DNA of 64,000 nt from Pimelobacter simplex (GCF_024662235.1 NZ_CP096276.1:5456001-5520000), one strand, 5' to 3'. Shown: positions 33,899 to 43,354, numbered from the stretch's first letter. Notes: generated by a model from the sequence alone, not told the origin. Made by a program: numbers and translations.

Positions 33899-34909
33899 GT
33901 GAGGGCTGCAGTCATCAGCGAGCACGGCGGTTCGGACCTGATCACGGTCCACGACGACTGGGCGGACCCGGTCGCCGGGGACGGCCAGGTCGTCGTCCGG
34001 GTCCGGGCCTGTGCGCTGAACTACCACGACCTGTTCACCCTGCACGGGATGCCCGGGATCACCATCCCCTTCCCGCTGATCATGGGCATCGACATCGCCG
34101 GCGAGATCGCCGAGGTCGGGGCCGGGGTCGCGGACTGGAAGGTCGGCGACCGGGTGCTCATCGACCCCTGGGACGCGGTCGAGAACAAGCTCGTCGGCGA
34201 GATGATGGACGGCGGACTGGCCGAGCTCGTCGCCGTCCACTCCCGGACGCTGATCCGGCTGCCGGACGACGTCTCGTTCGCCGATGCCGCCGCGCTGCCG
34301 GTGGCCTTCGGCACGGCGTACCGGATGATGGTGACGCGCGGCGAGGTCGGGCCCGGCGACAAGGTGCTGGTCCTCGGTGCGTCCGGCGGCGTCGGCACGG
34401 GCTGCGTGCAGCTCGCCAGCCTGGCCGGGGCGCACGTCATCGCGGCGGCGTCGACCGACGCCAAGCTCGAGCAGCTCGCGGCGCTCGGTGCCGACGAGGG
34501 CATCAACTACAAGGACGCCGACTTCATGAAGGTCGTCCACGAGCGCCACGGCAAGCCGCGGGTCTCGGGGACCGGTGGTCTCGACGTGGTCGTCAACTTC
34601 ACCGGTGGCGACACCTGGGGTCCCTCGCTGCGCTCGCTGCGCAAGGGCGGCCGGCTGCTCAACTGCGGCGCGACCGCGGGCTTCGCGGTCGAGACGGACC
34701 TGCGCTACGTCTGGTCCTACGAGCTCGACATCCGTGGCTCCGACGGCTGGCTCCGTTCGGACCTGGAGGCCCTGATCGAGCTGGTCCGGGTCGGCAAGCT
34801 GCGTCCGCCCGTCGACCGGGTGCTGCCGCTCTCGGAGGTCCGGACGGCGTTCGACCTGCTCGAGCAGCGCCAGGTCCTCGGCAAGATCGTCGTGGCTCCG
34901 GACCGGTGA
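33899..34909 (+). CDS. MDR-family NAD(P)H-dependent oxidoreductase (quinone reductase / crotonyl-CoA reductase-like)
   Basis: A 336-aa protein started at GTG 33899 after GGAAAGGAAG. The N-terminal GroES-like part has A-L-N-Y-H-D-L-F and M-G-I-D-I-A-G-E-I-A-E-V-G. The Rossmann motif is G-A-S-G-G-V-G-T-G-C. The Cys-rich structural zinc loop of classical alcohol dehydrogenases is absent, which favours a zinc-free enoyl or quinone reductase. Overlap with the next gene is GTGA. In this operon it could reduce an enoyl-CoA made from the ligase product (inference). Confidence 0.87.
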   Translation: MRAAVISEHGGSDLITVHDDWADPVAGDGQVVVRVRACALNYHDLFTLHGMPGITIPFPLIMGIDIAGEIAEVGAGVADWKVGDRVLIDPWDAVENKLVGEMMDGGLAELVAVHSRTLIRLPDDVSFADAAALPVAFGTAYRMMVTRGEVGPGDKVLVLGASGGVGTGCVQLASLAGAHVIAAASTDAKLEQLAALGADEGINYKDADFMKVVHERHGKPRVSGTGGLDVVVNFTGGDTWGPSLRSLRKGGRLLNCGATAGFAVETDLRYVWSYELDIRGSDGWLRSDLEALIELVRVGKLRPPVDRVLPLSEVRTAFDLLEQRQVLGKIVVAPDR

Positions 34910-35646
34910 GGCGCACAGATGCCGCAGGCAGGCAGAGCAAGGTCGACCACGTCGTCGTCTCCGTGCGCGGACTCGACGACGCCATCGGACGCTGGAGCCG
35001 GGCGGGCCTTCCCGCCGTCCCGGGCGGCGCCCACCCCACCGGTACGGCGAACGCGCTGGTGCGCGGCCCGCGGGACGCGTACCTGGAGCTGATCGACGTC
35101 GTCGTCGAGGACTCCGAGCACGCCACGGCGCGCGCCGTCCGCGCGCGTCCGGGCCCGCTGACGTGGGCGATCAGCGTGCCCGAGCTGGAGGTCTGCCGCG
35201 AGCGGCTCCTCGAGCTCGGCCTCGAGACCGGTGAGCCGGTCGAGAGTAGCCGGGTCGCCCCGGACGGCGAGACCTACGTCTGGGAGACCTGCGAGATCGC
35301 CGGGCACACCCTGCACCCGTTCGTCCCCTTCCTGATCCGCTGGAAGTCGGGGATGCCGCTCGGTCCGGTCGGCGGTCCGGTGATCAGCTCGATGGACCTG
35401 GAGGTGCCCGACCCGGCCTGGCTGCGGGAGGTGCTCGTCCGCTGCGGGCTCGCACCCGACGAGAGCGTGCCCGGGACCGCGGCAGTGACCGACGGCGACC
35501 TCACCGTCCGGCTGCGCGAGGGGAGCGCCGGCGTCGTCGCCGTCGACTGGGCGATCGGCCCGCCCGAGCCGCACGTGCTCCTCGACGGCCTCGTGTGCAA
35601 CGTCCGGTGGCAGGCCGACCCCGTAGGCTCGATGCCTCATGGCTAG
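34906..35646 (+). CDS. Glyoxalase-like (VOC superfamily) protein
   Basis: A 246-aa protein started at GTG 34906 inside the previous stop. The N-terminal [15 protein letters not shown] and [15 protein letters not shown] fit the Glyoxalase_3 fold. A second module begins near [10 protein letters not shown]. Function is unknown; members include lyases and isomerases. It overlaps the PLP enzyme by 8 nt, so it is likely to act in the same pathway. Confidence 0.78.
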   Translation: MRRTDAAGRQSKVDHVVVSVRGLDDAIGRWSRAGLPAVPGGAHPTGTANALVRGPRDAYLELIDVVVEDSEHATARAVRARPGPLTWAISVPELEVCRERLLELGLETGEPVESSRVAPDGETYVWETCEIAGHTLHPFVPFLIRWKSGMPLGPVGGPVISSMDLEVPDPAWLREVLVRCGLAPDESVPGTAAVTDGDLTVRLREGSAGVVAVDWAIGPPEPHVLLDGLVCNVRWQADPVGSMPHG

Positions 35647-36703
35647 GGAGAGCAGCGAGCAGCGGGCCTGGATCGCCGAGGCGGTCCGGCGGCTCGACGC
35701 CGACGCGACCCGGAGCGCGGACACGCACCTGCACGTCGTACCGCTGCCGGTGGAGGGGATCGACCTCTACCTCAAGGACGAGTCGGTCCACCCGACCGGC
35801 AGCCTGAAGCACCGACTGGCGCGCTCGCTGTTCCTCTACGCGTTGTGCAACGGCTGGATCCACCGCGACAGCACCATCATCGAGGCGTCCAGCGGCTCGA
35901 CGGCCGTGAGCGAGGCCTACTTCGCCCGGCTGATCGGGCTGCCGTTCGTCGCGGTGATGCCGCGCTCGACGAGCCCCGAGAAGATCGCGCTGATCGAGTT
36001 CTACGGCGGCCGCTGCCACCTCGTCGACCGCGCGTCCACCGTGTACGACGAGGCGCGCCGTCTCGAGGCCGAGACCGGCGGTCACTACCTCGACCAGTTC
36101 ACCTATGCCGAGCGGGCGACCGACTGGCGCGGCAACAACAACATCGCCGAGTCGATCTTCGAGCAGATGCGCGCCGAGCGGCACCCGTGCCCGTCCTGGA
36201 TCGTGGTCGGCGCCGGCACCGGCGGCACGTCGGCCACCATCGGCCGCTTCGTCCGCTACCGCGGCTTCGACACCCAGGTCCTCGTGGCCGACCCGGAGAA
36301 CTCGGCGTTCCTCGACGGCTGGACCCGGGACACCTCGGACGCGACCACCTCGGTGCCCTCCCGCATCGAGGGCATCGGCCGGATGCGGGTCGAGCCGTCG
36401 TTCGTGGGCGGCGTCGTCGACGACATGCTCCGGGTCCCGGACGCCGCCTCCATCGCCGCGGCCCGCTGGATCTCCGGCGTCCTGGGCCGCACCGTCGGCG
36501 GCTCCACCGGCACCAACGTGTGGGCGAGCCTGCAGGTGGTGGAGCGGATGCGCGCCGCCGGTCAGACCGGCAGCATCGTCACGCTGCTCTGCGACGGCGG
36601 CGAGCGCTATGCGCACACCTACTACAACGACGCGTGGCTGCGCGAGCAGGAGCTCGACCTCGCGCCGTACCAGGAGTTCCTGGCGGGCTTCGACACGCCC
36701 TAG
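35639..36703 (+). CDS. PLP-dependent enzyme of the cysteine synthase / cysteine desulfhydrase family
   Basis: A 354-aa fold-type II PLP enzyme. The Schiff-base Lys is in H-P-T-G-S-L-K-H-R, the phosphate/substrate loop is A-S-S-G-S-T-A, and the PLP-phosphate glycine loop is G-A-G-T-G-G-T-S. The P-T-G-S-L-K-H-R context and length resemble the actinobacterial L-cysteine desulfhydrase Cds1 (cysteine to pyruvate, H2S and ammonia) more than CysK/CysM biosynthetic enzymes, but this rests on memory. TAGGCT at 35624-35629 lies 9 nt before the ATG and could give a second, internal promoter. It is the last gene of the run that begins at 31885. Confidence 0.82.
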   Translation: MARESSEQRAWIAEAVRRLDADATRSADTHLHVVPLPVEGIDLYLKDESVHPTGSLKHRLARSLFLYALCNGWIHRDSTIIEASSGSTAVSEAYFARLIGLPFVAVMPRSTSPEKIALIEFYGGRCHLVDRASTVYDEARRLEAETGGHYLDQFTYAERATDWRGNNNIAESIFEQMRAERHPCPSWIVVGAGTGGTSATIGRFVRYRGFDTQVLVADPENSAFLDGWTRDTSDATTSVPSRIEGIGRMRVEPSFVGGVVDDMLRVPDAASIAAARWISGVLGRTVGGSTGTNVWASLQVVERMRAAGQTGSIVTLLCDGGERYAHTYYNDAWLREQELDLAPYQEFLAGFDTP

Positions 36704-36719
36704 CCGCACGGGACGAGCA

Positions 36720-36744
36720 GGCTCGCGCCCTCGGGGGCGGAGCC
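36720..36744 (+). terminator. Hairpin after the PLP enzyme gene
   Basis: GGCTC, then CGCCC after one unpaired G, loop TCGG, GGGCG, GAGCC. The stem of 10 bp lies 16 nt after the stop and should end the operon. Confidence 0.6.
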
Positions 36745-36870
36745 GGCTCGCCGCCCCGAGCCAACTGATCTTGTCGACCCCTCTGTCAATTGCGCGGAAC
36801 CTCGGACAGCGACGCTCGTTGCAGGGTTAGCCTCCGCGAGCAGTCGTCTGCTCCACCTCGGACGGCGCAG

Positions 36871-39800
36871 ATGACGATGGGGACTCGCATGATGCTGACG
36901 TACGCCCGCGGACCGGTGGTCCGCCTGCTCACCGCGGTGCTGGCCACCGCCCTGACCCTGGCCGGGCTGGTGGCGCTGTCCACCGCCACCGCGCCTGCGG
37001 CGCACGCCGCGGCGGGCACCGTGCGGGGCACGGTGACGGCCGCGGACACGGGGGCGCCGCTGGTCGGCATGACCGTGGTGGCGTACTGCCAGGAGAGCGG
37101 GGCGTGGGCCCGGTGCGAGGAGACGACCAGCGGGGCGGGTGGGGCGTACACGCTCGCGCTGCCGGCGGGGACGTTCCACATCGGGGCGAGCAGCGGTGAC
37201 AACCAGTTCGCCGAGACCTTCTTCGGAGGTACGACGCGCGCGAACGCCGCGGACGTCGTCCCGCCGGCGAGCGACATCGACCTGGCGATGGCGCGCAACG
37301 CGTCGGTCAAGGGCCGGGTCGGCCAGGGTCTGCTCAACGCGGCGGTCCCCAATGTCGACGTGTGCCTCTACGGCCAGGTGACCACGGGCGGCACGACCTC
37401 GTGGAAGTGCCTCACCGAGGCCAAGACGACGACGCGCTCCGACGGCACCTACACGGTGTGGGCCAAGCCGGGCACCTACCGGGTCGGCTTCTCGGTCGCG
37501 GACAACCGGATGCGCGAGGTGTTCTACCCCAACGCGGCGACGGTCGCGGCGGCCACCAACCTGGCGCTCACCAGCGCCGGGCGCACCGGCATCAACGTCA
37601 AGATGGTCGGCAACGGCAAGGTCACCGGCTCGGTCCGGGTCCAGGGCACCAACGCCGCCGTTCCGGGCGCGCAGGTCAAGGCCTTCGAGCTCGTCGGCTC
37701 GGCCTGGCAGCCGACGCACACGGCGACCGCGGACGCGGCCGGCGGCTACGAGCTCTACCTCGCCAACGGCACCTACCGGTTCTCCTTCGACGGCGGCGCG
37801 ACGTACCAGGCGGAGTTCTGGAACGACAAGGCCACCGTCGAGACCGCGACCGACGTGGTCGTCGCCAACGGCGCCACCGTCACCGGCATCAGCCCGCTGC
37901 TCGCGCGCAACGCCCGGATCACCGGCAAGGTGACCGCCGAGGACGGCGGCGCGCCGATCGCCGGCGCCCAGGTCGCGGCGCTGCGTCAGGTGACCAAGCA
38001 GGTCGGCGGCCAGACCCGCACCGTGTGGGACGCCGTGGCGTGGGCGACCGCGGACGGCGCCGGCGCCTACCAGCTGGCCGTCACGCCGGGCACCTACCGG
38101 GTCTCGTTCGACGACCCGTGCGACCCGACGGCCTGTGCCGACGTCTACCAGGCCGAGTACTGGAACGACGCCGCCGACGTCGAGGACGCCGACAACGTCG
38201 TGGTCGCCGGCTCGGGCACCTACCCCGAGCGCAACGCGGCCCTGGCCGCCAACGGCCACATCACGGGCACCGTGACCGCGGCGGACGGCGGCGCGCCGCT
38301 GCGCGGCATCGCCGTCACCGCACTCGACCAGAAGACCTACCAGGCCGGCGGCCAGACCCGCACCGAGTGGGTCGTGGTCGGCCGCGCGACGACCGACGTC
38401 GACGGCGAGTACACGCTGCCGGCCGCGCCGGGCACCCACAAGATCGAGTTCGCGGAGACCTGCTCGGGCGCGGGCTGCCGCTACCTCGGCGAGTTCTACG
38501 ACGACGCGGCGTCCGCCGAGACCGGCGCCGGTGTCACGATCACCGCTCCCGGGGCCACCACCTCGGGCATCGACGCCGAGCTGGCCGCGGGCGCGCTGGT
38601 CTCCGGCAAGCTGACCGGTGCCGCCGACGCCGCGGTCGCCGGCGCCAAGGTCACCGTCTACACCCAGCAGGCCGGAGCCTGGAAGCCGCTCACCAGCGTC
38701 ACGTCCGGCGCCGACGGCCGGTACGCCGTCCTGGTGGCCGGCGGCAACGTCCGCGTGGGCTTCTCCGACGCCGACGCCCGCTTCACCGAGGAGTTCTTCG
38801 ACGACAGCCGCACCCTGGCCGGTGCCGACACGATCGCCGTCACCGGCGCCGACGTGCCGAACATCAACGCCACGCTCGGGCTGCAGGTCGTCAACACCGC
38901 GGTGCCGACGATCCCGGACGCCGACCCGCAGGTCGGCGAGACGATCACCGCCGGCAACGGCACCTGGGCGGTCACGCCCGACAGCTACACCTACAAGTGG
39001 TTCCAGTCCGGCACGGTCGCCCCGATCGGCACCGAGCAGGCCCTGGTCGTCCCCGCGGGCGCCCTGGGCAAGACGCTGACCGTCGAGGTGACGGCCAAGA
39101 AGGCCGCGCACGCCGACGGCGTCGCGACCTCCGCGCCGTCCGCCGCGGTCGCGCTCGGCACGCTGACCAGCTCGGCCAAGCCGACGGTCTCAGGTGCGGT
39201 GACGGTCGGCAGCACGGTCCAGGCCCTCGAGGGCACCTGGTCCGCGACGCCCGACAGCTACACCTACAAGTGGTTCCAGTCCGGTACGGCAACCCCGATC
39301 GGCACCGGCAAGGAGCTCGTGGTCCCGGTCGGCGCGGTCGGCAAGACCCTCAGCGTCGAGGTCACTGCGAAGCGGGCCGGCCACACCGACGGTGTCGCCA
39401 CCTCGGACCCGACGGCGGCGGTCGCCCCCGGCGGCCTGGTCAACAGCGCGAAGCCCACGATCAGCGGCGACCTCAAGGTCGGCAGCACGGTCACGGCAGG
39501 TGACGGCACCTGGGCCCCGGCTCCGGACGGCTTCACCTACCGCTGGTTCCAGGCCGGCAGCACCGACGCGATCGGCACCGGCAAGGACCTCGTGATCCCG
39601 GTCGGCGCGGTCGGCAAGACGCTCACCGTCGAGGTCACCGCGGCCAAGGCCGGCTACGGCAACAGCACGGCGGTCTCGGACCCGTCGGCGGCCGTCGGGT
39701 TCGGCACGCTGACCAGCACGGCCAAGCCGACCATCACCGGCGCGGTCAAGGTCGGTGGCACGGTCGCCGCGGTCGAGGGCACCTGGTCCTCGACCCCCGG

Positions 39801-41346
39801 CTCGTACACCTACCGCTGGTTCCAGGAGGGCTCGACCGACCCGATCGGCACGACCAAGACCCTCGTGGTCCCGGCCGGCGCCTTCGGCAAGAAGCTGACC
39901 GTCGAGGTCACGGCGCGCAAGCTCGGCTACACCGCCGGCGTGGCGTCGTCCGACCCGTCGGCGGCCGTCGCCAAGGGCGACCTGGCCAACACCGCGGCGC
40001 CGACGATCACCGGCACCGCCCAGGTGGGCAAGACCGTCACGGCGGAGCCCGGCACCTGGACGCCGGCTGCCGAGGGGCACACCTACCGCTGGTTCCAGGA
40101 CGGCAGCACCGACCCGATCGGCACCGGCAAGGACCTCGTCGTCCCGGCCGGCGCCGCGGGCAAGAAGGTGCGGGTCGAGGTCACCGCGACCGCCGCCGGG
40201 TACGCCGACGGCGTGGCCTCCTCGGCCGCCACCGACGACGTCGCCCTGGGCGAGCTCGCCAGCTCGGCCGAGCCGACGATCACCGGCACCGTCCAGGTGG
40301 GCAAGACCGTCACCGCGGAGCCCGGCACCTGGACGCCGGCCGCCGAGGGTCACACCTACCGCTGGTTCCGCTCCGGCGCCACCGACCCGATCGGCACCGG
40401 CAAGGACCTCGTCGTCCCGGCCGCCGCCGCGGGCGAGACGCTGACGGTCGAGGTCACCGCCTCCGCCGCCGGGTACGCCGACAGCGCCGCCGTCTCCGAG
40501 CCGACCGCCGCGGTCGCCAAGGGCCAGCTCGCCAACACCGCGAAGCCGACCGTCACCGGCACGGTGGCGGTGGGCGGCACGGTCCAGCCGAACGACGGCA
40601 CCTGGTCGCAGACGCCCGACAGCTACACCTACAAGTGGTTCCTGTCCGGCGCGAGCGCCCCGATCAGCACCGACCGCCAGCTCGTCATCCCGAGCGGCGC
40701 GGCGGGCAAGACCCTGCGCGTCGAGGTGACCGCGACCAAGGCCGGCTACACCGACGCCTCGGCGAGCTCGGACCCGCTCTCGGTGGCGGTGCCCGCGGCC
40801 CAGCCGCCGGTCAACACGGTCAAGCCGACCATCACCGGCAAGGTCCAGGTCGGCAAGACGCTCACCGTGAACCCGGGCACCTGGTCGCCGACCCCGACCA
40901 ACCACGGGTACCAGTGGTTCGCCAACGGCGTCCGGCTCCAGGACGTCACCGGCAACCGGCTCACCCTGACCCCGGCCCTGGCCGGCAAGGTGATCCAGGT
41001 CCTGGTCGGCGCGAGCGTCCCCGGCGCCATCGGCTGGGAGTGGAGCGCGGCTACCAAGCCGGTCGCCCTCGGCACCCTGACGGTCACCGGTCGCCCGACC
41101 CTGACCGGCACCGCCAAGGTCGGCAAGAAGCTCAAGGTCGTCGTCCCCCGGACGACGGCGCCGGCTGGCGCGACCGTCACGATCCAGTGGCTGGTGGGCG
41201 GCAAGGCGATCCCGAAGGCCACCGGCAAGGCGCTCAAGCTCGGCAGCGTGCTCTACCGCGGCAAGAAGGTGCAGGCCCGGGTGACCTACACGCTCAAGGG
41301 CTACGCGCCGGTGGTGCGGACCACCGCCAAGGTCAAGGTGAAGTAG
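36871..41346 (+). CDS. Giant secreted repeat protein: six carboxypeptidase-regulatory-like and nine Ig-like repeats
   Basis: About 1,491 aa from ATG 36871 (ATG 36886/36889, nearer a GGGGA site, is also possible). The signal peptide (V-V-R-L-L-T-A-V-L-A core) ends near A-H-A-A-A. Residues about 50-670 hold six copies of a ~100-residue CarboxypepD_reg/SdrD-B-like beta-sandwich, with recurring G-x-V-T-A-x-D-G-G-A-P and G-T-Y-R-V-S-F plus a E-F-W-N-D-K-like turn. Residues about 673-1491 hold nine copies of a ~90-residue Ig-like repeat (N-T-x-K-P-T-I-T-G, G-T-W, Y-x-Y-K-W-F, V-E-V-T-A). No LPxTG, membrane anchor or catalytic domain is visible, so attachment is unexplained. It is likely a stalk, adhesin or matrix protein. 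Confidence 0.85.
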   Translation: MTMGTRMMLTYARGPVVRLLTAVLATALTLAGLVALSTATAPAAHAAAGTVRGTVTAADTGAPLVGMTVVAYCQESGAWARCEETTSGAGGAYTLALPAGTFHIGASSGDNQFAETFFGGTTRANAADVVPPASDIDLAMARNASVKGRVGQGLLNAAVPNVDVCLYGQVTTGGTTSWKCLTEAKTTTRSDGTYTVWAKPGTYRVGFSVADNRMREVFYPNAATVAAATNLALTSAGRTGINVKMVGNGKVTGSVRVQGTNAAVPGAQVKAFELVGSAWQPTHTATADAAGGYELYLANGTYRFSFDGGATYQAEFWNDKATVETATDVVVANGATVTGISPLLARNARITGKVTAEDGGAPIAGAQVAALRQVTKQVGGQTRTVWDAVAWATADGAGAYQLAVTPGTYRVSFDDPCDPTACADVYQAEYWNDAADVEDADNVVVAGSGTYPERNAALAANGHITGTVTAADGGAPLRGIAVTALDQKTYQAGGQTRTEWVVVGRATTDVDGEYTLPAAPGTHKIEFAETCSGAGCRYLGEFYDDAASAETGAGVTITAPGATTSGIDAELAAGALVSGKLTGAADAAVAGAKVTVYTQQAGAWKPLTSVTSGADGRYAVLVAGGNVRVGFSDADARFTEEFFDDSRTLAGADTIAVTGADVPNINATLGLQVVNTAVPTIPDADPQVGETITAGNGTWAVTPDSYTYKWFQSGTVAPIGTEQALVVPAGALGKTLTVEVTAKKAAHADGVATSAPSAAVALGTLTSSAKPTVSGAVTVGSTVQALEGTWSATPDSYTYKWFQSGTATPIGTGKELVVPVGAVGKTLSVEVTAKRAGHTDGVATSDPTAAVAPGGLVNSAKPTISGDLKVGSTVTAGDGTWAPAPDGFTYRWFQAGSTDAIGTGKDLVIPVGAVGKTLTVEVTAAKAGYGNSTAVSDPSAAVGFGTLTSTAKPTITGAVKVGGTVAAVEGTWSSTPGSYTYRWFQEGSTDPIGTTKTLVVPAGAFGKKLTVEVTARKLGYTAGVASSDPSAAVAKGDLANTAAPTITGTAQVGKTVTAEPGTWTPAAEGHTYRWFQDGSTDPIGTGKDLVVPAGAAGKKVRVEVTATAAGYADGVASSAATDDVALGELASSAEPTITGTVQVGKTVTAEPGTWTPAAEGHTYRWFRSGATDPIGTGKDLVVPAAAAGETLTVEVTASAAGYADSAAVSEPTAAVAKGQLANTAKPTVTGTVAVGGTVQPNDGTWSQTPDSYTYKWFLSGASAPISTDRQLVIPSGAAGKTLRVEVTATKAGYTDASASSDPLSVAVPAAQPPVNTVKPTITGKVQVGKTLTVNPGTWSPTPTNHGYQWFANGVRLQDVTGNRLTLTPALAGKVIQVLVGASVPGAIGWEWSAATKPVALGTLTVTGRPTLTGTAKVGKKLKVVVPRTTAPAGATVTIQWLVGGKAIPKATGKALKLGSVLYRGKKVQARVTYTLKGYAPVVRTTAKVKVK
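38887..41343 (+). repeat. Nine tandem ~270-bp repeats encoding Ig-like domains
   Basis: In-frame repeats of about 90 codons. Neighbouring copies share long identical DNA stretches, for instance around CTACACCTACAAGTGGTTCC (38986, 39256, 40626), with CACACCTACCGCTGGTTCC at 40079 and 40349. The last two copies have diverged. Such repeats can recombine, so copy number may vary between strains or be miscounted in short-read assemblies. Confidence 0.85.
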
Positions 41347-41356
41347 CCGCGCGGCA

Positions 41357-41403
41357 CGACGACGAGGCCTCCGCCGGGTTCGCCCGGCGGGGGCCTGTCG
41401 TCG
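41357..41403 (+). terminator. Long hairpin after the giant repeat protein
   Basis: CGACGAC (41357-41363) pairs with GTCGTCG (41397-41403), and inside it AGGCC/GGCCT and CCGCCGGG/CCCGGCGG pair around a TTCG loop. The UUCG tetraloop makes it very stable. It lies 11 nt after the stop. Confidence 0.8.
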
Positions 41404-41408
41404 TTCGC

Positions 41409-41488
41409 GCTCATGTAACTACGTGTTACGTGCGCAACAGCGCCCGGGTAGATGCCAAAACCGGTACCTAACACGTAGTTACATGAGC
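41409..41488. repeat. Perfect 20-bp inverted repeat around a 40-bp spacer
   Basis: GCTCATGTAACTACGTGTTA (41409-41428) is the exact reverse complement of 41469-41488. Each arm contains a small palindrome of its own, TAAC-N5-GTTA. The right arm covers the last codons and stop of the LuxR gene. The block is poorer in G/C than its surroundings. It could be a bidirectional terminator, a pair of operator sites, or the remnant of a short mobile element. Confidence 0.75.
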
Positions 41489-43149
41489 TCGCCCCGCAGC
41501 AGCCCGAGCTGGCGCGCCCGGACGACGACCTCGTCGCGGGAGCGGGCGTCGAGCTTGCGGCGCAGGTTGGCCAGGTGGGTGCGCGTGGTGTTGATCGAGA
41601 CGTAGTTGGCCTTGGCGATCTCGGTGAGGGAGATCCCCGAGCTCAGGTCGCTCAGCAGGTCGCGCTCGCGCTTGGTCACCGTGATCAGGGAGACCGCCGC
41701 GGGATAGACGTCGACGACCCCGCGCTCGTCGAGGACCGCCAGCAGTGCCGCCAGCGCGGGGACGTCGGAGGCGAGGTCGTCGAGCGCCGTACGGGGCACG
41801 GTCGCGAGCGCGCGGGCGAGGTCCTGCTCCTGCACCCGCCCGACGGCCCGGCGCAGGGCCGCCACGGCACCGGGCCGGTCGCCCGCGGCGTGCCGGGCGG
41901 CGGCCACCACGAGGAGCGCCTCGGTGACGGCCCGCGGACTCGCGGTGTCGTCCTGGACGACGAGCTCGGCCTCGTGCAGCGCGGGCGTCGGGTCGCCGCT
42001 GAGCAGCAGGGTCCGGGCCCGGACGACGCGCGCCGCACCGGCGATGTCGGGCGCCCCGTCGAGCTCGGCGAGCGCCTGGTTCGCCTGGCCCAGCGCGAGG
42101 TGGACGTCGGCGCGCAGCAGGCGGACGAGACCGGCGGCCAGGCCGCTCCCGGACACCTCGTCCCGCTGGGCCTCCAGGGCGTCGTCGAGGTACCGGCTCG
42201 CCCGGCCGGCGTCCCCGCGGGCCAGCGCGTGGCTGACGTGGATCCACAGGAACACTGCCCACTGCTCGCCGCGCTGGGTCGGGTGGGGCATCGCGCCGAG
42301 CCGGCTCTCGGCCTGCGGGTCCAGGGCGTCGCTGGCCCGGATGGCCGCGGTCGCGGTCAGGTTCGACTCGACGAAGCGGTCGATCCACAGGTCCGGACGG
42401 CGGGTCTGCTCCCCGGCCCGCTCCAGCCAGGTCGCGCTCGCGACGTGGTCGCCGCGGACGGCGTCCACGAGGGCGAGCTTGCCGGCGATGGCCCGGGCGA
42501 CGAAGCCGTAGGGGTCCCGCGTGTGGTGGGTCCAGGCGCTGAGGAACCAGCGGCGGGCGGCGTCGAGGTCGCCCGCGACCTGGGCGGTGATGCCCGCCTG
42601 GAGGTGCCAGTAGGGGAGGATCCGGCCGCGCTCGCCGTACCAGGGGTAGACGCTGGCCTCGGCCAGCGGCACCGCGGCCCGCACGATCGCCATCGCCTCG
42701 TCGAACCGGCCCAGGCGGCGCCGGGTGACCAGCGGCAGCAGGGCCTGGCGCAGCCGCAGGTCGCCGTGGCGGGCGAACTCCGCCTCGGCCTCCCGTGCGG
42801 TGCGCGGCAGGCCGATCGGGGTGGTGCCGATCGGCAACCGGCCGATGTCCTCGAACCGGAAGCCCAGGCCGGGCAGCGACGTCGCGAGGTCGAGCGGCAG
42901 CTCGGCCGCGATCTCGAACATCAGCGCGCCGTGGGCGCTGTGCGCCAGGTCGACGCCCCACCGGTCGATGATCCGGCCCATCCGGTCCGGGTCGCCGAGC
43001 GCGTGGGCCGCGGTGAGGCCGCAGTCGTCGGTGCCGGTCCGGAAGCGGTGGTCGGCCTGCTGCTCGAGCTCGGCGATCTCGGCAGGCTCCCGCGCGGCGA
43101 CCGGTTGGGTCTCCGTCGGGATCGCGGGTTCGAGGTCGACCTCGAGCAC
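41479..43149 (-). CDS. LuxR-family transcriptional regulator with TPR-like N-terminal region
   Basis: A 556-aa protein started at GTG 43149, 7 nt after AAGGAG; an ATG at 43191 is in frame but lacks a ribosome site. The C-terminal 65 residues are a LuxR HTH (T-K-R-E-R-D-L-L, I-S-L-T-E-I-A-K, V-S-I-N-T-T-R-T-H-L-A-N-L-R-R-K-L). The long N-terminal part is helical with Ala/Leu/Arg pairs as in MalT-type TPR regions. The MalT-like P-loop ATPase is absent. It is divergent from the MFS gene and lies between the two giant surface-protein genes, which are candidate targets. Its 3' end lies inside the 20-bp inverted repeat. Confidence 0.83.
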   Translation of the reverse strand: MLEVDLEPAIPTETQPVAAREPAEIAELEQQADHRFRTGTDDCGLTAAHALGDPDRMGRIIDRWGVDLAHSAHGALMFEIAAELPLDLATSLPGLGFRFEDIGRLPIGTTPIGLPRTAREAEAEFARHGDLRLRQALLPLVTRRRLGRFDEAMAIVRAAVPLAEASVYPWYGERGRILPYWHLQAGITAQVAGDLDAARRWFLSAWTHHTRDPYGFVARAIAGKLALVDAVRGDHVASATWLERAGEQTRRPDLWIDRFVESNLTATAAIRASDALDPQAESRLGAMPHPTQRGEQWAVFLWIHVSHALARGDAGRASRYLDDALEAQRDEVSGSGLAAGLVRLLRADVHLALGQANQALAELDGAPDIAGAARVVRARTLLLSGDPTPALHEAELVVQDDTASPRAVTEALLVVAAARHAAGDRPGAVAALRRAVGRVQEQDLARALATVPRTALDDLASDVPALAALLAVLDERGVVDVYPAAVSLITVTKRERDLLSDLSSGISLTEIAKANYVSINTTRTHLANLRRKLDARSRDEVVVRARQLGLLRGELM

Positions 43150-43354
43150 GGGTGCACTCCTTATGTCCGCGGTTCCCCACCACCGGAACAAGGGCCTGTC
43201 CAGGGTAGTCCGGGACCGCCCTCGCCCGCGGTGACTTTCGGACTCTGGACGATGGTCTGGACCGGGATGAGGCCCTGGACATGCGCGTGCGCGGCGCCCC
43301 GACGGGCGCTAGCGTGCGGCTGCGACCGTCGCCCCCCGCCTGGTCAGGAGAGCC

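Noticed and set aside
36790..36870. An upstream in-frame start for the first giant secreted protein
   Set aside because: It would add 27 charged residues before a clear signal peptide; ATG 36871 or later fits export.
38887..41343. Regular direct repeats that could suggest a CRISPR array
   Set aside because: The unit is about 270 bp, in frame and protein-coding (Ig-like domains); no short repeats with unique spacers.
41409..41488. The 20-bp inverted repeat as a confirmed insertion sequence or MITE
   Set aside because: No target-site duplication and no transposase can be seen; kept only as an inverted repeat of open meaning.
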